A stretch of DNA of 64,000 nucleotides from Symbiodinium natans (lineage: Eukaryota; Sar; Dinophyceae; Suessiales; Symbiodiniaceae): NCBI GenBank assembly GCA_905221605.1, contig CAJNDS010002200.1:359287-423286 (forward strand), in the 5' to 3' direction. Positions 43,256-54,336 of the stretch are shown here, piece by piece. The translations under genes were made by a program, and so were the position numbers. Each line of letters starts with the position of its first letter. The first letter of the stretch is position 1. Under the pieces are notes generated by a model that was not told the origin of the DNA, did not search any database, and worked only from the letters and a program-made list of their open reading frames with translations.

Positions 43256-44583
43256 GTTAGGGATTGTCAAAGCTATCCCAAAAAGCCACAGATATCCGTA
43301 CTCTGGCCTCTTGCAACCGCGCACAGATTCGGGTTCCTTTTTTGAATTGCGACCCCCATGCATGTATCGCCCTGATGCCAAGGACGCGAAAGGGACTATA
43401 ATCTAGCAAACTGCTGTGGAGCAAAGCACACACGGGCCCAGCCACTTTATGCCAGCGTAGACCCCAAACAGTGAAAGACCATGTGAGCCCGGAAGGCAAA
43501 ACTGTGACGGCAGTTTCCCACTTCGTGAGCCCAGACGCAAGAAAGTGACGACACGTTCGCATTTGGCGAACACGAATTTCCAAAAGCCACGACAGCTTGC
43601 GCATTTCGCGTGCCCAGACTGTTTCGAGGACGGTGAGGCCACGCCCGCGGGCGAGAGCAGGCTTGCCCTACTGGCCCAGGTACCTAAATATACTTGGGCC
43701 TTTAAGGGGTTCCCGTATATAGTGGCTTTAGGGCCCAGTATATATTCTGAAGGTACATAGACCCTTAGGGATCTTACCCTGCACACTGGCAACTGTTGGT
43801 GTTGACACCTGCTTGGGGAAAATATAGAAGCCCGACACCCTAAACCCCAACCACTGGGGAACCCCTCAACACGCCAGGTGACAATCCTATGGTGGATCCG
43901 ACGGGGTAAAGAAAAAAGGCTAAGCTCCACTTAGTTGTCCAGTAACCTGGGGGAGGGTTCTACTACCTCAAAAAGGTGAAAGGTTACCTACTCTACAACT
44001 AAGCTCCAGAATCCGAAGAAGCCCTGAACCTCCAACAGGTCACAGGCGGCCCGCGGTTTCCCTGAATTGGCGACTCTGCCAGCCCCAACCACCCCACCCC
44101 ACCTCACCCCTCAACCCTTAAACTCCTAAACCGTAAGCCCCTAAACCCTAAACCCTAAACCCGAAACCCTAAACCCTAAACCCTAAACCCTAAACCCTAA
44201 ACCCCTAGACCCTAAACCCTTAAACGTGTGCCTAAACCCTCCGGTCAGGGTGCGTCGCCTGCTCGACGGGCGACAGCTCTCCCCACGGCCTCCGTTGCTA
44301 GGGTTCAGGGTTCAGGGTTCAGGGTTCAGGGTTTAGGGTTTAGGGTTTAGGGTGTAGGGTTTAGGGTGAAGTCGGCAACACAAGGTGCGAAAGAGCCCTC
44401 CTATACCCACCTTAGTTTAGGGTTTGTTAGGGTTCAGGGTTTAGGGTTTAGGGTTCAGGGTTCAGGGTTCAGGGTTCAGGGTTCAGGGTTTAGGGTTTAG
44501 GGTTTTGGGTGAGCGAGCCCAGAAGAAGCCGCAAACCCAGAAGCATATCCCACAACCGAGTCCTCCGAACCGAGGTTTAGGGA
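43256..44583. repeat. unique block, element copies, heptads
   Basis: 43256-43670 is unique with repeated GTGAGCCC/GACG motifs and two long but poorly supported minus frames. Family A copy 43676-43770. Family I copy 43931-44006 (TTAGTTGTCCAGTAACCTGG ... ACCTACTCTACAACTAAG). Arrays 44140-44215 and 44300-44510 (TTTAGGG with TTCAGGG). Confidence 0.55.
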
Positions 44584-44698
44584 TTACTTGGAAGCTTCTT
44601 TTGACTTAGAAAGTCTACTTAGTATCCCCTAGAAACCCTCTTCCCCATAACCCACCCTGCGAACCCTACTTACGAAGTCAAAAGGGCTTCCAAATAGG
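44584..44698. mobile_element. family C copy
   Basis: TACTTGGAAGCTTCTTTTGA and AGTCAAAAGGGCTTCCAAAT as inverted ends. Confidence 0.75.
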
Positions 44699-44818
44699 GC
44701 TTATGCGTGTAGGGACCGATCCGTTGTTGAATTCCCTTCCAAAATCCTTAATCCCTAAATCCCTAAATCCCTAAACCCTAAACCCTAAACCCTAAACCCT
44801 AAACCTAAGCCCCAACCC

Positions 44819-44917
44819 GCCTACAAACCTCGGCATCGCAGCCACACTCCGCCTGATGGTGTCTTCCCCAAAGTAGGAGACGTCGTGCGGCCTCGGATCC
44901 AGTTCCTACGGTCTTAG
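44819..44917 (+). CDS. candidate terminal exon, 32 codons
   Basis: AYKPRHRSHTPPDGVFPKVG then DVVRPRIQFLRS and TAG. Flanked by CCCTAAA on the left and TTTAGGG on the right. The minus strand is also open but less convincing. Function unknown. Confidence 0.45.
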   Translation, partial: AYKPRHRSHTPPDGVFPKVGDVVRPRIQFLRS

Positions 44918-45052
44918 CCGGTTTAGGGTTTAGGGTTTAGGGTTGTAAGAACCCAAAAGAAGAAGCAAAACAATGATCCCTGTTTTCCCCTTAGTAAGGA
45001 AGAATGAGTTTTTATTGTTGGGGGGGGGGGGTTCTTAAGCAACTGGTAGTAA

Positions 45053-45267
45053 GAGCCCATGTACCTATGTGGTACGATATGGGAAACAATTCAAGGGCGT
45101 ATGTACCACACAAAACCCGAAGCCCTACAAACCCTAAAACCGAAACCCTAATCCCTAAACCACCAAACCCTAAACCCGAAACCCTAAACCAGCAGAGCCC
45201 AAAACACTAAACCCAAAACCCTAAAACCTCAACCCTGAACCCTAACATAGGCACATGGACCCCTGAG
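45053..45267. mobile_element. family A copy split by a 130-bp heptad block
   Basis: Left part AGCCCATGTACCTATGTGGT to GGGCGTATGTACCACAC, then CCCTAAA-type heptads at about 45115-45245, then the right end CATAGGCACATGGACCC. Confidence 0.7.
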
Positions 45268-45887
45268 GTGCGAATTGGTGGGTTTAGGTCCAAGAGTACC
45301 TTACAGGGCTTGGTAGGGCTTGGGGTGGTTCAGGGCTTTTGGGTTTCGGGTTCAGTGGTTGGGGGTCTAGGGCTTGGGGCCTTACGGGCCTATCCTTGGG
45401 CCCTAGAGCTACTGCATAGGGAACCCCTTAAGGTCCAACTCTATGCTACGTAGGTACATGGACCCTTAGGGTATGCCAGTAGTATACTGTGTTCTCTGGT
45501 AAACTGAAAGCGGCTGGTTGGTTGGGTAGAATTCTCATGCCTACATACCTTCCTAAACCCCAGACCTTCTTAACTCAACCCTGTGAACCCTAAAAACCGA
45601 ATCCCCTAAAACCGCAAACCAACCAAACCTGCCCCTCCCCACGCGCGCCTCCAAAAAGACAGACAACCTGCACCTGCTATCCTTAGACTTTGCCTTAAAT
45701 CCTTAAACCGTAGACCCGCCCTGCAAAAAGAATAAATAAACATATAAAAAACACAAAACTGAACACTCAGCCCTAAGCCCTAAACCCTAAGCCCACAATC
45801 CCCAACACCCTAAACCCGAAGCCCTATACGGCCTATACGCCCTATACGCCATATGCGGCCTATACGCCCTGTACGCCCTCTACACCC

Positions 45888-45976
45888 TACTTAGAAGCTC
45901 TTTTGAGAAACCCTATTATACTCTAGTAACCCATTTTGCTGACCCTACTTGCTAAGTCAAAAGGGCTTCCAAGTCT
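45888..45976. mobile_element. family C copy
   Basis: TACTTAGAAGCTCTTTTGAG and AGTCAAAAGGGCTTCCAAGT as inverted ends. An adjoining family A remnant lies at 45389-45470. Confidence 0.7.
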
Positions 45977-47595
45977 AAGCCCTAGAAGCCAAGGATGTCC
46001 TGAAGATCCTCTGAAAAGTATTCCTGAATATGATCCTCTTAAACCCCAAGAAGGAATACTCGAAAATGTCCCAAGAAACTATCGAGAAGCCCTAGAATCC
46101 CTAAACCCTAAACCCTAAACCCTAAACCCTAGAAGCGCTCCACCCTGAACCATAGACGTCACAGGGTGTCAGGCATGCCGCGCGTTGCAGCCCGCCATGC
46201 AAGCTCTCCTTCGCATCATGGGCTGGTAGGGTTTAGGGTTTAGGGCTAGGGTTTAGGGTTTAGGGTTTCGGGTTTGGGATTAGGTTTTAGGGCTTAGGGC
46301 ATAGGCCATTAGAGGGTTGAGGTGTTGAGGGCTTAGGGGTTTTTAGAGGGTTTACGGCTTTGGAGGGTTCAGGGGTTGAGGGTTAGGGCTTTTCAGAGGG
46401 TTTAGGGGCTTATTGGTTTAGGCCTTGCGCGTTTCAGGAATTTCCCACGGCCGAGTTTTCTAACGCGAAAGGGTTTCGGAAGGTTTGGGGAAAACCGATG
46501 TTGAACATTGAGGGACTAGGATTTGGGAAGTTCTTTGAATTAGGGTCCCTCTGTGCTTCAGGTACATGGACCCTTAGGGTAAGGCTTTCAAGACATGATC
46601 TGTGTAATTACGGCACTTTGAGAAGTTACTTGTATAGGAGAACCCTTTAGTACGTCCACAAGTACCATATCCAGGCCGCGTATATATAGGGTTCTTGAGG
46701 GAAGGTAGTTCATGGAGGGTAGGTACCTAGGAAACCTTAGGGAAGCTTCGGGAGCCTTAGGGAGTAGTGGGGAGTACTAGGGAACCTTGGGTTACATACG
46801 TACCCTAACCGTAAACCCTAAGCCTAAGCTCTAAGCCCAAGCCCTAAGCCCTAAGCCCTAAGCCCCAAACCCTTATAAACCCTAAACCCTAATCCCTAAG
46901 CCCCAAGCCCCAAGCCCTAAACCACAGGCTCTGGACAGGGCCGCTTCTCCGCACGTCTGCTAAGACAAGCTTGACATCCAGAAACCCTTGAACCCTAAGC
47001 CCTATCAAGCCCCTTAAGCCACCCTTAAGCAACGAGATCCGCATGAGTGTAGAGCTTGTATACCATAAGGGGCCAGGGGGGGGTTTAGGGTTTAGGGTCT
47101 ATATTATGGGGCTTAGGGCAGGGGGGTAAGGAGTGCACGCGCAGGCAAGGATCCAGACATCCCAGTCGAGTGACGAACGTCCGTGAAGCCCGGCTCGTTG
47201 GTTCGCCGGCGCTTCGCGCGGGGTGCGGCCGGCGCGGCGCGGGCGGCGCGCTGTCTTGGGCTTCTTATGCGGCTTTGTCTTGGGAACCTCCGCGGAACCT
47301 AGCAACGAGCTTTAGGGTTTAGGGTTTAGGGTTTTCGGGTTTAGGGCGGAAGTCGCTGCTGTGGACGGCAGCTCGCGGTGGGAGGGGTCCCTATTCCCCC
47401 CGAAGAAGTGCCCTTTCTCAGCCCAAACAAGGGATACGGGAACTAGGACGCCTTAGAGAGTCCTCCGTTCAACTTTCTGGTTCCTTAAGAAATTCAAAGA
47501 TGGAGTTGGAGGCTTCCTTTGTGGTTTAAGTTGGGTCTGTGGTTTGGGGTCTTGGGCTTAGGGTGTAGGGTTTAGATGGGTTTAGGGTTTAGGGC
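45977..47595. repeat. heptads, family E copy, possible exons
   Basis: The island 46165-46228 is open on plus (CRALQPAMQALLRIMG). Family E copy 46688-46800, truncated by heptads. The island 47120-47310 has a basic minus frame (EVPKTKPHKKPKTARRPRRA) and a second open minus frame (EPGFTDVRHSTGMSGSLP). None is firm. Confidence 0.45.
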
Positions 47596-47671
47596 TGATA
47601 AGGAACCCCAGCCTGTCAAACCCAAGCACCAGGTAACCTAGGACAACAAGCTCCGTCATGACTCGGGTCCG
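47596..47671 (-). CDS. candidate exon with hydrophobic segment
   Basis: Opens after AAGGCTCCAG and reads RTRVMTELVVLGYLVLGFDR then LGFLI, ending near a GC donor (ATCA|GCCC) at a heptad edge. Possibly a membrane segment. Function unknown. Confidence 0.45.
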
Positions 47672-47800
47672 CTGGAGCCTTAAACCTAAAGCTCTGAGGG
47701 CTCGCAGATCTTGGGCTTAGCAGTGCCGCGCTGTAGAGGGCTAGTACTGTATAGGCTTGCCGGATCTTGAGCCTAAACAGTAAGCCCTCAACACTAAACA

Positions 47801-47965
47801 ACCTTGGGGACGAAATGAACCTGAAAATTGGAGGCATATACCCTAAACCCTAAACCCTACACCCTAAGCCCTAAACCCTAAACCCTAAACCCTACACTAC
47901 TACAACCCCCCTTAAGGCATATGGACCAAAGACCCTGTTAAGGTTCATCTAAGGCCAAACAGCTC
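47801..47965 (+). mobile_element. family F copy with heptad block
   Basis: Left CCTTGGGGACGAAATGAACC; CCCTAAA array 47830-47895 inside; right AAGGCATATGGACCAAAG and GGTTCATCTAAGG. Confidence 0.65.
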
Positions 47966-48610
47966 CTAAGCTCTGAAGCCCTAAACCCTAAACCCTAAAC
48001 CCTAAACCCTAAACCCTAAGCCCTAAACCCTAAACCCTAAACCCTAAGCCCTAAACCCTAAACCCTAAACCCGAAACTACGTCCTCGCAGGGCCCGCCGC
48101 CAAATTTGAAGTTCAACTTTGGAACCTGCAGCCATCTTTGGCAATTTCCCCCCTCCTGGGGTTTAGTGTTTAGGGCGGTTTAGGGTGTAGGGTTTGGGGT
48201 TTAGGGTTTAGGGTTTAGGGCGCCTCGACTTGATACCTAAAGGCTCCATTGTACCTAAACATCCGGCATACTTGGGGCCTTACCGTACTTCCTACATCGT
48301 GGCTTTGGGGCATTGAGGGGTATTAGGAGGGTTTAGGGTTGAGGGTTTGAGGGTTCCCCTACTACCCCCTTCTTTCATAGCCCCACGAGGTTCCCCATAG
48401 TGAACCCTCGCCTTATTTCAAAGCACCCGAAACCTGTGACCCTGCAGCCTCTCTATCCATCCTACACCCAAAACCCTGGGCCCTATAGGCCCTACACACT
48501 AAACCCTATTCCCATCTCTAAACCTTCCCAAAACCGATAATAAACCCTAAACCCTGTAAACCCTAAACCCTAAACCCTAAACCCTAAACCCTAAACCCTA
48601 AACCCTAAAC

Positions 48611-48707
48611 CCCTAAGCGTGGCGGCGTTGCGCTGAAGCTCGGCATGCTGCGCTTCGGACAGCCTGGGCAGATGGCGGGGCGAAGGCTGCTGCTTGAGCC
48701 CATGAGG
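48611..48707 (-). CDS. candidate exon, 32 codons
   Basis: Opens after CCCTGTAAG, reads PHGLKQQPSPRHLPRLSEAQ then HAELQRNAATLR plus one base, and ends at G|GTTTAGGG. CCCTAAA array at its plus-strand left, TTTAGGG at its right. Function unknown. Confidence 0.5.
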
Positions 48708-48715
48708 CTTACAGG

Positions 48716-49973
48716 GTTTAGGGTTTAGGGTTTAGGGTTTAGGGTTTAGGGTTTAGGGTTTAGGGTTTGGGTTTTAGGGTTTAAGGTTTAGGGTTTAAGG
48801 TTCAGGGTTCAGGGTTCAGGGTTTAGGGTTCAGGGTTTAAGGTTAAGGTTTAGGGACAGCGAGGGCGGGGGGGGTTGTAACTCAAGCATCAGCCCCCGAT
48901 ATTGTCCAAGGTTTAGGGTCTAGGTTTTCGGGTCCCAGATTTAATCTAGGGTTTGGGGCTTTTCTGGGCAATCTTTCCCCCCCCCCCCCCACCACCCTCC
49001 CTCGAATGAAGATGCACCCCCTCAAGAGAGGAGGGGGGAGATTGTTTTCACACTCCCATAAGATCCGAAACCAGGGAAAGGTACCGGGCACAGGTCCGTC
49101 TCTAGAAGGTACAGGGCTGCGCTTAACCTCAACCCCCCCCCCCCCCCCCCCGCAAAAACCTGTGATGGGGTATGAACGACATGACTTCGGCCTTTCTTAC
49201 TCGTATCTTATTCAAAGAAGACACCACATACATACATATATATATATATGTATATATATATATATGTATGTATACACACACCCTCCAATATCCCGAAGAA
49301 GCCCCGTGTACACTCAACAAATCTTGTCATAAACCCTCTAGAACTTCGTAGCCCAGCAACCATGTTACAACAAGGGCACCAATTTTGGGGTTAAGGCTTT
49401 AGGGGTTTAGGGTTTAGGGTTTGGGGTTTAGGGTTAGGGTTTAGGGTTTAGGGTTTAGGGTTTGGGGTTTAGGCTTTAGGGTTTAGGGTGTAAGGGAAGC
49501 AAAAAGGATAAAGGGTACCACTGGGTTGCCAAGAGAACCTGAGGCCTATAGACCTATACGACCTCACAGTACCCTAGGATGGCCCTGAAACCCCTCTGAA
49601 AAATATTCCTGAACAGGATCCTCTTAAACCCAAGAAGGGAAAATTATAAAATATTCCAAGGGCCTACCAAGTACCGCATCCATGAGAGCCATGTTCGTAA
49701 AACGGTTGGCGCCGGGCGCCGAAAAAAAAACGCCGGCACGAAACGACGATTGCCGCTTCTTACCCTAAGCCTGTGTTTCCAGCAACCAACATATAGCGAC
49801 CTTACGCGGTCTGGTAACCTCATCATTGGGCCCCTCAAAACCCTAACCCTAACCCTAAACACTAAACCCCTAAATCCCAAATCCGGCCCCTCAAAACCCT
49901 AAACCCTAACCCTAAACCCTAAACCCTAAACCCTAAACCCCTAACCCCTAAACCCCTAAACCCCATATCCTAG
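48716..49973. repeat. heptads, C runs and TA repeats
   Basis: TTTAGGG array 48716-48860, C runs 48977-48991 and 49132-49151, (TA)n 49226-49266, TTTAGGG/TTTGGGG at 49397-49490. No gene recognised. Confidence 0.65.
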
Positions 49974-50032
49974 ACCTCCTGACGGCGAGCGGCAACGACG
50001 CGGGTGCGGCCTCTGACAGGAGAACCGCTTAA
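49974..50032 (+). CDS. candidate terminal exon
   Basis: After CATATCCTAG reads DLLTASGNDAGAASDRRTA (first Asp partly from the preceding exon) and TAA. Function unknown. Confidence 0.4.
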
Positions 50033-50261
50033 GGGTTCTATACAGGTTTAGGGTTTAGGGTTTAGGGTTTAGGGTTTAGGGTTTAGGGTTTAGGGTTTAG
50101 GGTTCAGGGTAAACTTAAGTCTCTCGGGTTGGGTTCTATATGGGGTTTCCGAAATTAAGGGTTCCCTTTTGGGGGGTTCCTATAATAGCTTGGGGTAACC
50201 TAAACCCTAAACCCTAAACCCTAAACCCCAAACCCTAAACCCTAAACCCTAAACCCTAAAC

Positions 50262-50326
50262 CCTTGCGCCCCCGGAAGGAGAGGGTCTTGCATGCAGTCA
50301 CAGCCGCTCCAACGTTTCCGGAAGCC
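50262..50326 (-). CDS. candidate exon, 21 codons
   Basis: Opens after CTCAACGCAG in phase 2, reads ASGNVGAAVTACKTLSFRGR then K plus one base, and ends at G|GTTTAGGG. The plus strand is partly open too. Function unknown. Confidence 0.4.
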
Positions 50327-50655
50327 CTGCGTTGAGGGTTTAGGGTTTAGGGTTTAGGGTTGAGGCTCATAGTCCCCCATGTCATGCTCTGCACAGCCTG
50401 TGACTGCCTAAGCCCCACAACCCACAAGCCAAACCCCAAAATCTCGGGTTTAGGGTTTAGGGTTTAGGGTTTAGGGTGTAAGCAGTAGGGCTTAGGGTTT
50501 CCCAAAACCCCTGACTCACTCGCCTGCCATCGACGAACTGCGGCGGTGGCGACGGAAAGGGATGCCTCGAGGAAGGGCTTTAGGGTTTAGGGTTTAGGGT
50601 TTAGGGATTAGGGTTTAGGGTTTAGGGTTTAGGGTCTAGGGTTTAGGGTTCCCTG

Positions 50656-50892
50656 AGGGCCCATGTACCTAAGCCCTAAACCTTAAACCTTAAACCTTAA
50701 ACCTTAAACCTTAAACCTTAAACCTTAAACCTTAAACCTTAAACCTTAAACCTTAAACCTTAAACCTTAAACCTAAACCTTAAACCTTAAACCTTAAACC
50801 TTAAACCTTAAAGCCTAAACCCTAAACCCTTAACCATTGAAACTACTAACTAGGAACCCCTTGAAGGCCCAAGTGTTGTTCTAGATGAAGGA
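50656..50892. mobile_element. family A copy split by a CCTTAAA array
   Basis: Left GGGCCCATGTACCT, then about 19 units of CCTTAAA at 50684-50812, then the family A right half (CTAGGAACCCCTTGAAGGCC and CAAGTG). Confidence 0.7.
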
Positions 50893-51085
50893 TCCCGCTT
50901 TGTATGATTGGACCCGCTCTTTAGGAAGAGGAGATCCGAAAAGGGTTTAGGGTTTAGGGTTTAGAGTTGTAGGGCTTTTGGGCTTAGGGCAACATTTGAG
51001 TAGGGAAACGCTGGGCTCTTACAAGCCCTAAACCCTATAAGCCCTAAACCCTAAACCCTAAACCCTAAACCCTAAACCCCCCCTT

Positions 51086-51161
51086 CTAAGCCCTAAAGTG
51101 TCCCCACGGGATTTCTGCCTCGGCGGCGGCCACACGCTCGGCCACCAACAGCCTCTCCTGG
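51086..51161 (-). CDS. candidate terminal exon, 24 codons
   Basis: Opens after AACCCGATAG in phase 2 and reads QERLLVAERVAAAEAEIPWG then HFRA and TAG. Helical and Ala/Glu-rich. Function unknown. Confidence 0.5.
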
Positions 51162-51785
51162 CTATCGGGTTTGGGGTTTGGGGTTTAGGGTTCAGGGTTT
51201 AGGATTTAGGGTGCAGGGTTTGGGGTTTCGGGTTAAGGGTTTGAGGTTTAGGGCTTATGGTCTGTTGTTTAACTAGGGTTTAGGATTTGGGGTTTAAAGG
51301 TTTGGGGTTTAGAGTGTTAGGGTATATAAGGTTTGGGGTTTAGCGTTTTGGGTTTAGGATTTGGGGTGTAGGGTTTAAGGTTTTGGGGTTGGGTTTGGTT
51401 TAGGGTATTCCAAAAAGGACATAGAACGTTAATCTAGTACCTATAATACCCTTGCTACACAAACTATGTCGAAGGACGAAAAGCCCAAGTTGCCTACTTA
51501 ACGCCTGGCAACCAGGAACTTCGGGGACCAGAAAGGCACCAAAGTCACGAAAGAAATCCTAAGCTTAGCAGATGTGAAGAGATCGTTGAAACCCTACAGT
51601 CCAGCCCCGCAACCCAGAGCTCAGAACCCTCAAACCGTAAAACCAAAACCCTAAACCCTAAACCCTAAACCCTGAACCCTAAGCCCTAAGCCCTAAGCCC
51701 TAAGCCCTAAGCCCTAAGCCCTAAGCCCTAAACCCTAAACCCTAAACCCTAAACCCTAAACCCTGCCCCCCAAAGTCCCTACCAG

Positions 51786-51852
51786 GGCGCCTGCTCCTGC
51801 TCCCAGTCCGGCGTCAGTGTGTTGGGCCGGTGCCTCGGAACAGTTCGACACG
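51786..51852 (+). CDS. candidate exon, 22 codons
   Basis: Opens after TCCCTACCAG, reads GACSCSQSGVSVLGRCLGTV then RH plus one base, and closes at G|GTTTAGGG. It lies just left of the tandem duplication. Function unknown. Confidence 0.45.
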
Positions 51853-52101
51853 GTTTAGGGTTTAGGGTCTGGGGATTAGGGTTTGGGGTAGGGTTTGGGG
51901 TTTAGGGTTTAGGGTTTAGGGTTTGGGGTTTAGGGTTGGGGCTTAGAGTTTGGGGTTTAGGGTTTGGGGGGGTTTGGGGTTTAGGGCTGATTCTGCACAG
52001 GCTTTTCGCAATGCACTGGCCGATGATTAAATCACAGAACACGGCACTTCGGCTTCTTTATCTCCTTAAGAACCCTAAACCCTAAACCCTAAACCCTAAA
52101 C

Positions 52102-53952
52102 CCCCTTTTTTTTCTCGCGGCTGCTTCCAGAAAGGACTCCCTGGGTCTGCAACCTGCGGCCTGCGGCAGCTCAGTCGCAGTCCTTCGGCAGCGAGGCCCT
52201 CCTCCAGCACCTTGGGGACAAAAGAAAGGTTTAGGGTTTAGGGTTTAGGGTTTAGGGTTTAGGGTTTAGGGTTTAGGGTTTAGGGTTTAGGGTTTAGGGT
52301 TTAGGGTTTAGGGTTTAGGGTTAGGTTTAGGGTTTAGGGTTTAGGGTTTAGGGTTTAGGGTTTAGGGTTTAGGGTTTAGGGTTTAGGGTTTAGGGTTTAG
52401 GGTTTAGGGTTTAGGGTTTAGGGTTTAGGGTTTAGGGTTTAGGGTTTAGGGTTTAGGGTTTAGGGTAGCCCGGTGGTGCCGTTCAGCCCCCTTGTCCTGG
52501 CATCTAGGTTCCTTATAGAGCACTTTGGGGACCCAATGAACCCCATACAGTATACATTAGGGTCATACACCTACATATGCTACTAGAACCCCTCCAGGTG
52601 TATGGACCATAAACCCTGCACCCTATACACCCTACACCCAACACCCTAAACCCTAAACCCTAAACCCTAAACCCTAAACTCCGTTAATCCCTTCAAGGCA
52701 CTTGTAGCCGAGTTTAGGCTTGTCACAGCCGGCGCCACAATGCCGCGTGGGGCCACGACTACCAACGCAAAACCCCGCGGGAGCCAAGCATGCGCAGCAG
52801 CTGCCCCCCTCTTCCAGGGCCTTGGTAGCCCCAGAAACCATATATTTTAGGGGTTAGGGTTTAGGGTTTAGGGTTTAGGGTTTAGGGTTTAGGGTTTAGG
52901 GTTTAGGGTTTAGGGTTTCCAGTTTTGAGGTGGGATCTCTAACGAGCAGTTACGACAAAGCACTTCTTCGGCTATTCAAGGCATATAGCGCTCAAGGCCT
53001 AACCGTTGCGGGATATGAACAAAGAGAATCAAATCTACCTCCCTCTATTAGGGGGGTGAGGTTTGGGCTTTGCAAGAAAGGATGCTACAAAAGGAAAGGT
53101 GTGACCTTGGTGCGACTGTACACTACTTAAACAGGGCTTGTTTCACAAGGGTTTAGGGTTTAGGGTTTAGGGGTTATGGGCCTTGTCCAAAATTCCTACA
53201 ACTTCTTGGTAAGTGTTTAGGGCTTCGGGCGTAGGGTTTAGGGTTTAGGGTTTGGGTTTAGGCTGAACACGCCCTAACCGCAACTTGGTAGCCCAGAAAC
53301 CATATTATAGGGTTTGGGTCCTAAACCCTAAACCCTAAAGCACCTGGAACCCGTCCAGAAGTTCTTCAGCTTAGGGTTTAGGGTTTAGGGTTTAGGCTTT
53401 AGGGTTTAGGGTTTAGGGCTTGGGGCGTAGGGCTTGGGGCGTAGGGTTTGGGGCGACTTGGTAGCGCAGTAACCATATTCTAGGGTTTAGGGTTCAGGGT
53501 GACCCGCAACCATATTCTAGTAAGGGTAACCTTTTTCGGGGGGGTTGGCTATTTTACAAAGACACCTGGAACCACAAAAAAAAAAAACTAAACCCTAAAC
53601 CCTAAACCCTAAACCCTAAACCCAAAACCCTAAACCCTAAACCCTGGGGTCAAAAGAAAGTGTACAGCTGGGCCAGCAAGGGTGCTTCCTGGTCTCCGTG
53701 CTCGTGGCTGGCCGTCTTCTGGGCTTGGACTGCCATGGCGCTATCCTTGGAGTAGACCCTGGAAAAGAAAAGTGTATACCTTTTAGGGTTTAGGGTTTAG
53801 GGTTAGGTATATCAGTAGCTAGAATAGGAACCCAGAACCAAAAAACAAATTAAGAGTATAGTGCTCCAAAACCCAGCGGCGCCACCCTGATCCTCCTGCC
53901 GCAAGGCAGCTGCGTGGCCGAGCAGAACAATGGCAACGAGGAGAGCCCTCAT
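52102..53952 (-). CDS. small secreted-type protein gene, copy 1
   Basis: Exon 53873-53952 starts at ATG directly after CCTGTGCAG|G, a likely trans-splice acceptor, and encodes a signal peptide (MRALLVAIVLLGHAAAL, then RQEDQGGAAG). The intron 53759-53872 is a family J element with a heptad array. Exon 53666-53758 continues VYSKDSAMAVQAQKTASHEH then GDQEAPLLAQL, up to CAGCT|GTACAC or to TGA at 53650. A Cys-rich exon 52680-52820 opens after GGCTACCAAG, contains GGSCCACLAPAGFC and RHCGAGCDKPKLGYKC, and ends at GGA|GTTTAGGG. Further probable exons: 52470-52522 and 52102-52210. The exon linking the signal-peptide part and the Cys exon is not identified, so two genes are possible. Coding is supported by conservation in copy 2. 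Confidence 0.55.
52228..52466. repeat. (TTTAGGG)n array, about 34 units
   Basis: The longest pure heptad array of the window, with one missing G near 52320. The same site in unit 2 holds only a short, degenerate array (54715-54812). Confidence 0.95.
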
Positions 53953-54336
53953 CCTGCACAGGCGCAAAGGTTTGTCAAAGAACTCAGCGAGCTTGAACCG
54001 CAATGATGGCTGCAACGTCCCAGTTTTTGCATGGAGGAGAGGAGTGCGGGGAAAGGCTGGCACCTGCACTGCTACAGAATACTATCTACCCTAAACCCTA
54101 AACCCTAAACCCTAAACCCTAAACCCTAAACCCTAAACCCTAAACATGCAGGGCCGGGGGACCCTACCACATGTGCCGGAAAAAAACTTAAAACGGACTG
54201 GTCGTCCCAGGGTTTGGGGTTTAGGGTTTAGGGTTTAGGGTTTAGGCACTTTAGGTTTCAGTTTCAACCCCTCAGCCCGACCTTGGGCAGCGCATCGCGA
54301 TGATGCTACAAGCTTGGCAGAGACTTCTACTGATGT

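Larger units (their letters stand above)
51853..54336. repeat. tandem duplication, unit 1
   Basis: Matches 54337-56640 almost base for base outside the heptad arrays. The landmark CTGATTCTGCACAGGC is at 51987 here and 54460 in unit 2; GCAGAGACTTCT is near 54318 and 56612. The offset falls from 2473 to 2294 bp, mainly because unit 1 has a 240-bp TTTAGGG array at 52228-52466 that is short in unit 2. Confidence 0.95.

Noticed and set aside
52930-53130. 66-codon plus-strand ORF (MGSLTSSYDKALL...)
   Set aside because: The second copy of the duplication has a different G-run length in the middle, so the frame is not conserved, unlike the minus-strand exons.
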